NCBI RefSeq assembly: GCF_937988725.1 | Contig: NZ_CALKHS010000003.1 | Location: forward strand, 124,001 to 188,000 | Length of the DNA stretch: 64,000 nucleotides | Reading direction: 5' to 3' | Source: an uncultured Castellaniella sp. | GTDB taxonomy: Bacteria; Pseudomonadota; Gammaproteobacteria; Burkholderiales; Burkholderiaceae_B | Shown here: piece by piece, positions 43,701-51,790 of the stretch | How positions within the stretch are numbered: position 1 is the stretch's first letter | How the letters are laid out: every line of letters begins with the position of its first letter | The notes under the pieces: generated by a model | The model's database searches: none | Seen by the model: the letters and a program-made list of their open reading frames with translations, nothing else | What the model was told of the DNA's origin: nothing | Made by a program: the position numbers and the translations under genes

Positions 43701-45368
43701 TCAGATATGGGCGCGGCGCTGCACGACCCGAAACCGGTTGGCCACGAAGGCCGAATCGGCGTAGGAGGCGTTGGCTGCCGGATTGCCGCCCGTTCCGTGG
43801 AAGTCGGAGAACGCCGCGGACTGATTCACGAACACGCCTCCCGTCAGATTGAAGGACAGTGCGACCTTGGCCCGCCAGGAAACCTGGATGGCGGCGTCCT
43901 GCACGGTATCGCGAGTGGTGTACACCGCGAGCGTCAGCGCGCCGTGGCGGCGCGTCAGGCTTTCCACCAGCGTCAAGGCGGCCGCCGTGTCGGCCGCGCG
44001 CACCAGGAAGCTGATGGGGCCGAACTGTTCCTGGGCGTAGTGTGCGGCGGCCCGAGCGTCGCAGGCCAGCAGAGCCGGCGTGCGGGCGCGCGCCTGCGGG
44101 AATTCGTCGTAGTGCAGCGCGCGGGGCGCCAGCACGACCCGGCCCATGTCGCCACTGGCTGCCTGGTCGATGCGTTTCAGCGTGGCATCGGACTGGATGG
44201 CTCCCAGGACGGCCTGGGCGGTTTCCGGTTTCTCCAGGAGGCGCTCGATCGCCTGCGCCAGGTCCTGGCCGACCTGTTCGAAGGTCTTGTGGCCGTCGTC
44301 GGTGTCGATGCCTTGCTCCGGGATCACGATGGCCTGGGATGTGGTGCACATCTGTCCCGAATAGAGCGACAGGGTGAAGGCCAGGTTGCGCAGCATGCCC
44401 GCGTAGTCGTCCGTGGAATCGATCACGATGCTGTTGACTCCGGCGAGTTCCGCATAGACCTGGGCCTGGCGGCAGTGATCCAGCAGCCATTGGCCGAAGG
44501 CGCTGCCCCCCGTGTAGTCGATCGAATGGACATCGGGGTGAGTGTAGAGTCCGTGGGCGGCTTCGTGGTCGGGCGGCAGGCACAGGGTGACCAGATTCGG
44601 GTCCAGACCGTTTTCAGCCAGCACGGCGCGGATCGTGCGGACGGTGATGGCGGCGGGCAGGACGACGCTGCCGTGCGGCTTCAGGATGACGGGGTTGCCG
44701 GTCGCCAAGGCGGCGAACAGCCCCGGGTAGGTGTTCCAGGTAGGAAAGGTGGCGCAGCCGATGACCACGCCGACGCCCCTGCCGACGATCTCGTAGTGCT
44801 TGCGCATGGTCAGGGCCGGATGCTTGCCTTGCGGCTTTTCCCAGACGGCTTCCGGCGGAATGAAAGACATTTCGCGCCAGGCGTAGGCCACGGCTTCCAG
44901 GCCCCGGTCCTGAGCATGGGGGCCGCCCGCCTGAAAGGCCATCATCCAGCCTTGGCCGCTGGTCATCATGACGGCGTGAGCGATCTCGAAGCTCTGGCGG
45001 TTCAGCCGCATCAGGATTTCCAGGCAGACGCCGACCCGGCCTTCGGCGCCCAGCGCCTGCCAGGCGGGCATCGCTGACAGGGCCGCTTGCACCAGCGCCT
45101 GAGGATCGGACTGGGGGTAGCGGATGCCCAAGGGGCGGCCGTACGGCGAGCTTTCCCCGTCGTGCCATCCGATCTGGCCCGGCTGATCGAGTTCGAAGGG
45201 TTTGTTCAGGTGGGCTTCAAAAGCGGCGCGGCCGGCTTCCGGGGCGCCTTCGCCGTAGGCCTTGGGGCTGGGGGATTCGGCGAAGGCCGACCAATAGCCG
45301 CGCGTGGCGATGGTCTCGAGCGCGTGTTCGAGCAGAGGGCGGTGTTGATCCAGCAAGGGGTGCGACAT
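43701..45368 (-). CDS. paaN: PaaN-type aldehyde dehydrogenase of ring-opened aryl-CoA
   Basis: 555 residues from MSHPLLDQHR at 45368. It is an aldehyde dehydrogenase fold with E307 in YAELAGVNS and nucleophile C341 in SGQMCTTSQA. It belongs to the shorter PaaN type and lacks the MaoC hydratase half found in PaaZ (about 680 residues). In the known pathway this enzyme oxidises the semialdehyde that follows opening of oxepin-CoA. Here the ring-opening hydratase must be another protein. It heads the leftward operon, divergent from the diiron gene over a 367-base regulatory region. Confidence 0.9.
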   Translation of the reverse strand: MSHPLLDQHRPLLEHALETIATRGYWSAFAESPSPKAYGEGAPEAGRAAFEAHLNKPFELDQPGQIGWHDGESSPYGRPLGIRYPQSDPQALVQAALSAMPAWQALGAEGRVGVCLEILMRLNRQSFEIAHAVMMTSGQGWMMAFQAGGPHAQDRGLEAVAYAWREMSFIPPEAVWEKPQGKHPALTMRKHYEIVGRGVGVVIGCATFPTWNTYPGLFAALATGNPVILKPHGSVVLPAAITVRTIRAVLAENGLDPNLVTLCLPPDHEAAHGLYTHPDVHSIDYTGGSAFGQWLLDHCRQAQVYAELAGVNSIVIDSTDDYAGMLRNLAFTLSLYSGQMCTTSQAIVIPEQGIDTDDGHKTFEQVGQDLAQAIERLLEKPETAQAVLGAIQSDATLKRIDQAASGDMGRVVLAPRALHYDEFPQARARTPALLACDARAAAHYAQEQFGPISFLVRAADTAAALTLVESLTRRHGALTLAVYTTRDTVQDAAIQVSWRAKVALSFNLTGGVFVNQSAAFSDFHGTGGNPAANASYADSAFVANRFRVVQRRAHI

Positions 45369-45517
45369 GGAAGTCTCCGGTACCGGCCATTGGATGGCGC
45401 TTCTTGTAGAAATACGAAAAATCAATAATTGATGTGGATTAATGTATCACTTTTGATTAGAAATTTTTCAAGTAGCTTTCATTTATCGGTTTTTGTGATG
45501 GACTCATCAATTAATTC

Positions 45518-45552
45518 AATACCCTGTGAAATCAATGATTTCACAGGGTATT
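45518..45552. promoter_or_regulatory. Perfect 35-base palindrome, candidate operator
   Basis: The 17-base arm AATACCCTGTGAAATCA (45518-45534) is followed by one base and then by its exact reverse complement, TGATTTCACAGGGTATT (45536-45552). It sits between the divergent paaN and diiron genes, about 150 bases from paaN, so a terminator role is unlikely. It probably binds a dimeric regulator; PaaX, encoded in the divergent operon, is the obvious candidate. Confidence 0.75.
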
Positions 45553-45620
45553 TGATAGCAATTCGTTCCCTATGACCTTTCTGTCGAGGAAAACCCTAGG
45601 ATTAAAGCGATACAAATAAT

Positions 45621-45650
45621 TTGACAGAAGTGATGTTAAGGTAACATTAT
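45621..45650 (+). promoter_or_regulatory. Sigma70-like promoter with overlapping inverted repeat
   Basis: A consensus -35 TTGACA (45621-45626) and a candidate -10 CATTAT (45645-45650) are 18 bases apart, 85 bases before the diiron start. ATGTTA-AGG-TAACAT (45633-45647) is a perfect inverted repeat lying in the spacer and touching the -10, where a repressor would block RNA polymerase. A PaaX or other repressor site is inferred. Confidence 0.65.
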
Positions 45651-45735
45651 GAGCTCATGCCCGATCGAAAGCGGGCAAAAAGGACCCGATACCTGTCCGC
45701 CACCCCTTGTACCCGCCATCCAAAGGAGCCTTTTC

Positions 45736-46761
45736 ATGTCCAGCAAAGAACGCTTTTCGGACAAGATGGAATTTCCGCCCGAAATCGAACAGCCCAACGT
45801 CTATCCCCTGTCCTGGCATCGCAAGACCCAGAAGCTGCAAGAAGTCTGGGAAGCTTCGCTCAGGGAATATTGGGAGCCCGAGAAACTGCCCTGGGACACG
45901 CTCGACGTTGAAAGCTATTCCTGGGAAGAACGCGAATGCATCGCCTATTGGTGGACGCTGCTGTCGGTGTTCGACGCGTCCGCGCCCCCGGTGTTCGCCG
46001 AGGCCCTGATCAAGACCTATGAAGTCCACGAGGAAGACCCGGTGCGCAAGTGCTTCTTCTCGGTCGCCAGCGACGAGCAGAATCACGAGATCATGTGCGG
46101 GCTGTCGATCACCAAGCTTCTGGATCACCCGGACCCACTGACGTACGAGCCCAAGACCGACATCGGCCGCCGCCTGCAGAAAAACGCCAAGTGGCTGTAC
46201 TTCAACGGCGCGCGCTATTGGAACGGCTACAAGAACGCCGTGCCCAAATACGATCTGGCTGTGTTGTTCAGTTCCTTCCTGATGGGCGAGATCGCGGCCG
46301 CCACCATCTTCAAGCAGATGTACGAGAATTCGCGCGAACCGGTCTTCAAGGAAGCCTTCAAGAACATCGGCCGGGACGAAGGTCGTCACATGGCGATCTG
46401 CATGGCCGTGATGGAACGCGACTACCCGGGCCTGAGCGAGGAGCACAAGTCCGTCGTCACCAAGCAGATCCGGGCCGGTTACCTGTTTCTGTCCGCCGTC
46501 CTGTTCGAGCCGCCGATGGAGTTCTGGGATCTGCCGGAGGACTTCATCGCCACCCAGCGGGAAGCGGAAGCCATCGCCCGCGATGCCGGTTTCGGCATTC
46601 CCACCTACGAGGCCAAGCTCGAGAACTGGAAGAACGCCATGCTCAATCTCAAGGGCGTCCTGGACCGCTACGGCATTCCGTTCCCGGCCATCCCGGAAGT
46701 CGGCATCACGGGCCATGAAGTTTCGGACATTGAAATGCAGGACATCATTCCCGTGTTCTGA
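45736..46761 (+). CDS. R2-like/ferritin-like diiron oxygenase, single subunit
   Basis: 341 residues from MSSKERFSDK at 45736, with AAAGGAG seven bases upstream. A full carboxylate-bridged diiron ligand set is visible: E89, E114 with H117 (DEQNH), E185 (LMGEIAAA), and E215 with H218 (RDEGRH). This E-ExxH-E-ExxH order is that of R2-type and bacterial multicomponent monooxygenase hydroxylases. It is not PaaA, and is much shorter than BoxB (about 475). It is the first gene of the rightward operon with its own reductase and PaaX, and is divergent from paaNGIK. It probably oxygenates an aryl-CoA or aryl acid. Function inferred from context. Confidence 0.8.
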   Translation: MSSKERFSDKMEFPPEIEQPNVYPLSWHRKTQKLQEVWEASLREYWEPEKLPWDTLDVESYSWEERECIAYWWTLLSVFDASAPPVFAEALIKTYEVHEEDPVRKCFFSVASDEQNHEIMCGLSITKLLDHPDPLTYEPKTDIGRRLQKNAKWLYFNGARYWNGYKNAVPKYDLAVLFSSFLMGEIAAATIFKQMYENSREPVFKEAFKNIGRDEGRHMAICMAVMERDYPGLSEEHKSVVTKQIRAGYLFLSAVLFEPPMEFWDLPEDFIATQREAEAIARDAGFGIPTYEAKLENWKNAMLNLKGVLDRYGIPFPAIPEVGITGHEVSDIEMQDIIPVF

Positions 46762-46768
46762 CCGCTTG

Positions 46769-46791
46769 GGGAAGGGCGTCGCGCCCTTCCC
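46769..46791 (+). terminator. Intercistronic hairpin between diiron and reductase genes
   Basis: GGGAAGGGCG and CGCCCTTCCC form ten base pairs with the loop TCG. No T-run follows. It may lower reductase expression relative to the oxygenase, as is common in multicomponent oxygenases. Confidence 0.55.
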
Positions 46792-46874
46792 GCATCCGGC
46801 GCCATTCCCGGCCGGGCGGTGATGCCGCTGCCCGGCTGCTCCGATCAAGATAGTCAAAAAAGACGGAAGTTTCC

Positions 46875-47912
46875 ATGTCACGCATCACCATCCAACCTTC
46901 TGGCAAATCCGTGGAATGCAAGGACAGCGACACGGTCCTGATGGCCCTGGAAAAGGCCGGATACGCGCTGCCCAACAACTGCCGGGCCGGCGCCTGCGGC
47001 GAATGCAAGGTCCGGGTCCTGGAGGGCCAGTACGACCAAGGCATGGTGCTGGACATGGCGCTGTCGGCCGACGAGCGCCGTCAGGGCTATGGCCTGATGT
47101 GCATGGCCAAGCCGATTTCCGAGGAAATGGTGATCGAATGGGGAACGGCTGATGCGCGCCCGAAGCTGTTCCCGCCCCGGGAAGGCGCGCTGTTCATCCT
47201 GATCGAACGTCGCGAGGTCGCCAACCGCACTCTGGAAATCCGCCTGCGCCCGGTGGGTCAGCCGATCCGCTATTGGCCCGGCCAGTACGTCACCGTGGGC
47301 GACGAGCGCGCCGGCGTTCCCCGGCGGGCCTATTCGATCGCCAACGCGCCCCGGCCCGACGGCGAGATCTCTCTGCAGGTGGCGCGCGCGGATGATGGCG
47401 TCACCAGCGCGTGGATCCACGATGCGTTGCAGGTCGGAGACAGCGTCAAGGTCAATGGCGCCTATGGCACCTTCATCGGCGATCCGTCCGCCGAGACGCC
47501 GGTGCTTTGTCTGGCTGCGGGCACGGGTCTGGCGCCGATCCTGGATCTGGCCGAGGCCGCCCTGCGACGCGGCTACCGGAAGAAAGTCGATCTGATCTTC
47601 TCGGCGCGCACCGAGGCCGACGTCTATGGCAGGGGCATGATGGCCTGGTGGCGCACCAAGCATCGCAATTTCGACTATAAAATAACCCTCACGCGCGAGC
47701 AGCGGGACGGCTATTTGCAGGGGCGTATCGATGCAATCCTGCCCGGGCTGTACCCGGATTTGTCCGCGCACAGTGTTTTCATCGCGGGCAGCCCCGAATT
47801 CGTGGATGCCTGCGTCGCGGCGGTCAAGGCGCTGGGCGCGAAGGACGATCTCATCCACAAGGAAGGTTTCTTCGCCATCCAGAATGTCCGATCCGAGGGC
47901 CGCCAATCCTGA
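46875..47912 (+). CDS. Oxygenase reductase: 2Fe-2S ferredoxin plus FAD/NAD(P)H domains
   Basis: 345 residues. The N-terminal plant-type ferredoxin has C36, C41, C44 and C76 (CRAGACGEC and LMCMAK). The FNR-type flavin motif RAYS is at 151-154 and the nicotinamide loop GTGLAP at 216-221. The order is ferredoxin first, flavin second, as in MmoC, DmpP and BenC reductases. PaaE has the reverse order. It should pass electrons from NAD(P)H to the diiron centre encoded just upstream. It probably works only for that partner. Confidence 0.9.
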   Translation: MSRITIQPSGKSVECKDSDTVLMALEKAGYALPNNCRAGACGECKVRVLEGQYDQGMVLDMALSADERRQGYGLMCMAKPISEEMVIEWGTADARPKLFPPREGALFILIERREVANRTLEIRLRPVGQPIRYWPGQYVTVGDERAGVPRRAYSIANAPRPDGEISLQVARADDGVTSAWIHDALQVGDSVKVNGAYGTFIGDPSAETPVLCLAAGTGLAPILDLAEAALRRGYRKKVDLIFSARTEADVYGRGMMAWWRTKHRNFDYKITLTREQRDGYLQGRIDAILPGLYPDLSAHSVFIAGSPEFVDACVAAVKALGAKDDLIHKEGFFAIQNVRSEGRQS

Positions 47913-47946
47913 ACCATGAACAGGCCTCAGCCGCCTGAGGACCGCC

Positions 47947-48903
47947 TTGATTCCAGCCATCCAGCATCGCATCGACCATTTCCGTCAACAACAGCGGGTG
48001 CGCGCGGGGTCGCTGATCATGTCCGTCTTCGGCGATGCGGTGCTGCCGCGTGGCGGGCGGATCTGGCTGGGCAGCCTGATCCGGCTGCTCGAACCGCTGG
48101 GGCTGAATGAGCGCCTGGTGCGCACTTCAGTATTCCGCCTCGGCAAGGAAAAATGGCTGAGGGCGGACTCCCACGGGCGCCGGGCGGAATATGTGCTGAC
48201 CGATTCGGGGCGCTTGCGGTTCGAGGAAGCCTCGCGTCACATTTATTCTTCGCACGCGCCGATCTGGGATCGCCGCTGGCGCCTGATCCTGGTGGTGGGC
48301 GAACTCGATCCGCGGCAGCGCGAGCGTCTGCGCCAGGCCCTGCAGTGGCAGGGCTTCGGCAGCCTGGGCAGCGATTGCTTCGTCCATCCGTCGACCCACC
48401 TGGAAGCCGCCTACGATACGCTGGAGGCCGATGGCCTGGGCGACATGCTGGGTTGCCTGCTGCCCTTGCTGGCGGCCGATGCGCGCATTGCGCTGACGGC
48501 GTCCGACGCCGATCTGGTGGCCCGCGCCTGGAACCTGGATCGCCTGGCTGAATCCTATGCGGCCTTCGTGGGCGATTACTTGCCGATCCTGGCCGAATTG
48601 CGGCGCGATCGTCAGGTTCGTCTGGAACCCGAGGAAGCCTTTCTGCTGCGCGTGCTGATGATCCATGATTATCGCCGTCTGCTGCTGCGCGATCCCGAAT
48701 TGCCGGAAGTCCTGCTGCCGGCCGACTGGCCGGGACAGTCCGCGCGCATGGTGTGCCGCGAACTCTACCGACGGCTGGCGGAACCGTCCGAGCGGCATCT
48801 GGACGCCCAGATGCTGTTGGCCGACGGCACGGTGCCCGAACGCCTGGAAGACGGCTTCGAGCGGTTCCCCTCGGACGATCCGCTGGTTTCGATCTCGCTT
48901 TGA
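47947..48903 (+). CDS. paaX: PaaX family transcriptional repressor
   Basis: 318 residues starting at a TTG, five bases after GAGGA, 34 bases after the reductase stop. The N-terminal part has SLIMSVFGDAVLPRGGRIWLG and LVRTSVFRLGKEKWLRAD, the winged-helix region of PaaX, followed by EYVLTDSGRLRFEEASRHIY and the C-terminal effector domain. E. coli PaaX is released from DNA by phenylacetyl-CoA. Here it is in the oxygenase operon, so it probably represses its own operon and paaN through the palindromes at 45518 and 45633. The ligand may be a different aryl-CoA. Confidence 0.9.
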   Translation: MIPAIQHRIDHFRQQQRVRAGSLIMSVFGDAVLPRGGRIWLGSLIRLLEPLGLNERLVRTSVFRLGKEKWLRADSHGRRAEYVLTDSGRLRFEEASRHIYSSHAPIWDRRWRLILVVGELDPRQRERLRQALQWQGFGSLGSDCFVHPSTHLEAAYDTLEADGLGDMLGCLLPLLAADARIALTASDADLVARAWNLDRLAESYAAFVGDYLPILAELRRDRQVRLEPEEAFLLRVLMIHDYRRLLLRDPELPEVLLPADWPGQSARMVCRELYRRLAEPSERHLDAQMLLADGTVPERLEDGFERFPSDDPLVSISL

Positions 48904-49202
48904 TTCACCCGTTTCGCACGATACAAAAAAAATTATAAAAATTAATTTTTCGTGTTGTTGCCGGAGCATGGCATCCAGAGGAACATCCGATGAATCCATC
49001 AGTCGGGAATCGAGTTCGCTTGATGGTTTTCCCGAATAAGTGTCGGTTGTTCATCAGATCCTCTTGATCATGGCGGCCAAGTCTTTTATGTTTTCATTGA
49101 TACCAAATTTAATGGCTAAAGTACCTATTTCGTAATACGTCTGGAAAAGAAGCCCTGCGACATGGGGCCGGCCCCGGACAGACCTTGGCAAGGAGACATG
49201 CC
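48904..49202. other. Non-coding region before livH
   Basis: 299 bases, markedly AT-rich in parts. It contains AAAAATTAATTTTT, a 14-base palindrome at 48937-48950, just after paaX. TTGATA at 49097-49102 resembles a -35 box, but no good -10 box is correctly spaced. I see no copy of the 45518 palindrome. The livH ribosome site AAGGAGA ends the region. Confidence 0.4.
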
Positions 49203-50078
49203 GTGCATGCGGAGTTCCTGCAGTTCCTGTTCTCGGGCCTGACCGTCGGGGCGACCTACGCTCTGGCCGCGCTGGGCTTCAATCTGATCTACAACGCCAG
49301 TCATGTGATCAATTTCGCTCAAGGCGAGTTCATCATGCTCGGCGGCATGCTGGCGGTTTTCTTCACCCAGGCGGGCCTGCATTGGGCGCCCGCGTTCGCG
49401 CTGGCCGTGCTGCTGCCGGCCCTGGTCGGAGTGCTGCTTGAAAAGTGCGCCATCGAACCGGTCAAGGATGCCGATACCGTCACCCTGATCATCATCACGA
49501 TCGGCGCGTCCCTGGTGTTGCGCGGCCTGATCCAGGTCTGGCTGGGCAAGGGCGCCCACAGCCTGCCGCCGTTTTCCGGACATGCCCCCCTGTCGGTCCT
49601 GGGGGCGTCTCTGCAGCCTCAGAGCCTCTGGGTATTCGGGGTGACGGCCATCGTGGTGGCGCTGCTCTGGTACTTCTTCAGCCGCACGCTGGCGGGCAAG
49701 GCCATGCTGGCCACGGCCTACAACCGGGTCGCAGCGCAGCTGGTGGGCGTGAGCACCGGCTGGGTCCTGCTCATGAGCTTCGCCCTGGCGGCGGCTCTCG
49801 GCGCGCTGGGGGGCATCCTCATCACGCCGATCACGCTGACTTCCTATGACGTGGGCATCATGCTGGGCCTCAAGGGCTTCGTGGCGGCGGTGGTCGGCGG
49901 CCTGGGCAGCGGCCTGGGCGCCGTGGTCGGCGGCCTGCTGGTCGGCGTGCTGGAAGCGATGGGCGCGGGCTACGTGTCTTCGGCCTACAAGGACGCCATT
50001 CCGTTCGTGCTGATCCTGCTGATCCTGTTCTTCATGCCGCGCGGCCTGTTCGGCGGTCTTTCCACAGAGCGGGTGTGA
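49203..50078 (+). CDS. livH: Liv-type ABC transporter permease LivH
   Basis: 291 residues from the GTG at 49203, six bases after AAGGAGA. ATGs at 49198 and 49207 are out of frame. It is hydrophobic with about eight segments, opening FLQFLFSGLTVGATYALAALGFNL, the LivH start. It forms one half of the channel with LivM. It overlaps the end of the gene with the start region of livM. Confidence 0.9.
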   Translation: MHAEFLQFLFSGLTVGATYALAALGFNLIYNASHVINFAQGEFIMLGGMLAVFFTQAGLHWAPAFALAVLLPALVGVLLEKCAIEPVKDADTVTLIIITIGASLVLRGLIQVWLGKGAHSLPPFSGHAPLSVLGASLQPQSLWVFGVTAIVVALLWYFFSRTLAGKAMLATAYNRVAAQLVGVSTGWVLLMSFALAAALGALGGILITPITLTSYDVGIMLGLKGFVAAVVGGLGSGLGAVVGGLLVGVLEAMGAGYVSSAYKDAIPFVLILLILFFMPRGLFGGLSTERV

Positions 50079-50080
50079 TC

Positions 50081-51013
50081 ATGCGCGGACGCTCTCTGAT
50101 CGGTCTGGCTCTCCTGGCCGCCGCGCTGGCGGCGGCGCCCTTCCTGGCGCCCAACAGCTATTACCTGGACATCGTCATCCGCATGTGCATCAATGCCGTG
50201 ATCGTCCTCAGCCTGAATCTGCTGGTCGGCTATGCGGGCCAGATCAGCCTGGGCCATGCGGGCTTCGTCGGTCTGGGGGCTTATGCCTCGTCGGTGCTGC
50301 CCGCCCATTTCGGCTGGCACCCGCTGCTGGCCCTGGCGGCCGGCGCCGCGGGCACCGGGCTGCTGGCGCTGCTGGTCGCGCGGCCGATCCTGCGCCTCAA
50401 AGGGCACTACCTGGCCATGGCGACGCTGGGCCTGGGCGTCATCATCAACATCGTGATCCGCAACGAGGCTGGCTGGACGGGCGGGCCTGACGGCATGCCG
50501 GTGCAGTCCATGGAACTGTTCGGCTACGAACTCGTGCGCGACATCCAGTGGTACTGGGTCGTGGCCGTCTTGCTGCTGCTGAGCGTGTGGGGCGCGCTCA
50601 ATCTGATCGACTCGCCCTTCGGCCGCGCGCTGAGGGGCCTGCATGGTTCCGAGATCGCTTCCCAGGTCGTGGGCGTGGACGTGCCGCGCTACAAAACGAC
50701 CGTATTCGTGCTGTCGGCCGTCGCGGCCAGCGTCATGGGCAGCATCCTGGCGCACTACGTCGGCTTCGTGACGCCCGAGATCGCCAACTTCTTCCATTCC
50801 ATCGAGCTGGTCACCATGGTCGTGGTGGGCGGCATGGCGTCGGTGTTCGGTTCCGTGCTGGGCGCGGTGCTGCTGACGGCGCTGCCGCAGGCGCTGGCGA
50901 CCTTCGAGGGCTGGGAGATCGTTGTCTTCGGAGCCATCCTGATGCTGTGCATGATCTTCCTGCCGCGCGGCCTGGTGCCCACGCTGGCGGCTCGCCTGCG
51001 CATCGGAGACTGA
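50081..51013 (+). CDS. livM: Liv-type ABC transporter permease LivM
   Basis: 310 residues from the ATG at 50081; a GTG at 50075, overlapping the livH stop, is an alternative start two codons earlier. It contains LLVGYAGQISLGHAGFVGLGAYASS, the LivM hallmark. It is the second half of the channel. Followed four bases later by livG. Confidence 0.9.
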   Translation: MRGRSLIGLALLAAALAAAPFLAPNSYYLDIVIRMCINAVIVLSLNLLVGYAGQISLGHAGFVGLGAYASSVLPAHFGWHPLLALAAGAAGTGLLALLVARPILRLKGHYLAMATLGLGVIINIVIRNEAGWTGGPDGMPVQSMELFGYELVRDIQWYWVVAVLLLLSVWGALNLIDSPFGRALRGLHGSEIASQVVGVDVPRYKTTVFVLSAVAASVMGSILAHYVGFVTPEIANFFHSIELVTMVVVGGMASVFGSVLGAVLLTALPQALATFEGWEIVVFGAILMLCMIFLPRGLVPTLAARLRIGD

Positions 51014-51017
51014 CGCC

Positions 51018-51779
51018 ATGGCCCTGCTTGAAGTCGATCGTCTGTCCATCCAGTTCGGCAATGTCCGCGCGGTCCAGGACGTCAGCTTTTCCGTGGACGA
51101 GGGCATCGTCTATTCCGTGATCGGCCCCAACGGCGCGGGCAAGACGACCCTGTTCAACCTGATCACCGGGATCTATCGGCCCACGGCGGGCGCCGTTCGC
51201 CTCGATGGCCAGGAAATTCAAGGCTGCACGCCCTATGAACTGGCCCGGCGAGGCATGGCGCGCACTTTCCAGAACCTGCAGGTCTGGATGAACATGAGCG
51301 CCCTGGAGAACGTCATGGTCGGGGCTCACCTGCATCTGGACGGCAGCCTGTTCAAGGCGCTGCTGCGCACGCCGGGCCTGCGGCGGCGCGAGCATGCGCT
51401 GCGCGAGGAAGCCGCGGCCCTGATGGCCTTCGTGGGCCTGGAATCCTACGTCCGGTCGCGCGCCGACAGCATGCCATATGGGGCTCTCAAGCGCCTGGAG
51501 ATCGCCCGGGCGCTGGCCATGAAACCGCGCCTGCTGTTTCTGGACGAGCCGGCCGCCGGCCTCAATCCCACGGAAACCCGGGAAGCCGACGCGCTGGTGC
51601 GCCGGATCGCGGAAACCGGGGTGACGGTCGTCCTGGTCGAGCACGACATGAAGATGGTCATGAATCTGTCGGACCGGATTCTGGTGCTGGATTACGGGAA
51701 AAGGCTGGCCGAGGGGTCCGGGCCGGAAGTCCGCGGCAATCCGGATGTGATCGCAGCCTACCTGGGCGGCCACGCCTGA
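51018..51779 (+). CDS. livG: Liv-type ABC transporter ATPase LivG
   Basis: 253 residues. Walker A GPNGAGKTT, FQNLQVWMNMSALENVMVG, signature region PYGALKRLEIARAL, Walker B LLFLDEP with AAGLNPTET, and VEHDM at the switch. The signature reads YGALKR instead of LSGG-Q, as in many LivG proteins. It pairs with the LivF-like fusion encoded 11 bases downstream. Confidence 0.93.
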   Translation: MALLEVDRLSIQFGNVRAVQDVSFSVDEGIVYSVIGPNGAGKTTLFNLITGIYRPTAGAVRLDGQEIQGCTPYELARRGMARTFQNLQVWMNMSALENVMVGAHLHLDGSLFKALLRTPGLRRREHALREEAAALMAFVGLESYVRSRADSMPYGALKRLEIARALAMKPRLLFLDEPAAGLNPTETREADALVRRIAETGVTVVLVEHDMKMVMNLSDRILVLDYGKRLAEGSGPEVRGNPDVIAAYLGGHA

Positions 51780-51790
51780 TCGGGGAACTC

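Noticed and set aside
45736..46761. Considered as an ordinary ribonucleotide reductase R2 subunit
   Set aside because: No R1 (NrdA) gene is present, the adjacent gene is an oxygenase-type reductase, and the neighbours are aryl-CoA catabolic genes.
48937..48950. AT-only palindrome AAAAATTAATTTTT considered as an operator
   Set aside because: Simple A/T composition makes chance self-complementarity likely; no half-site matches the other palindromes in the cluster.
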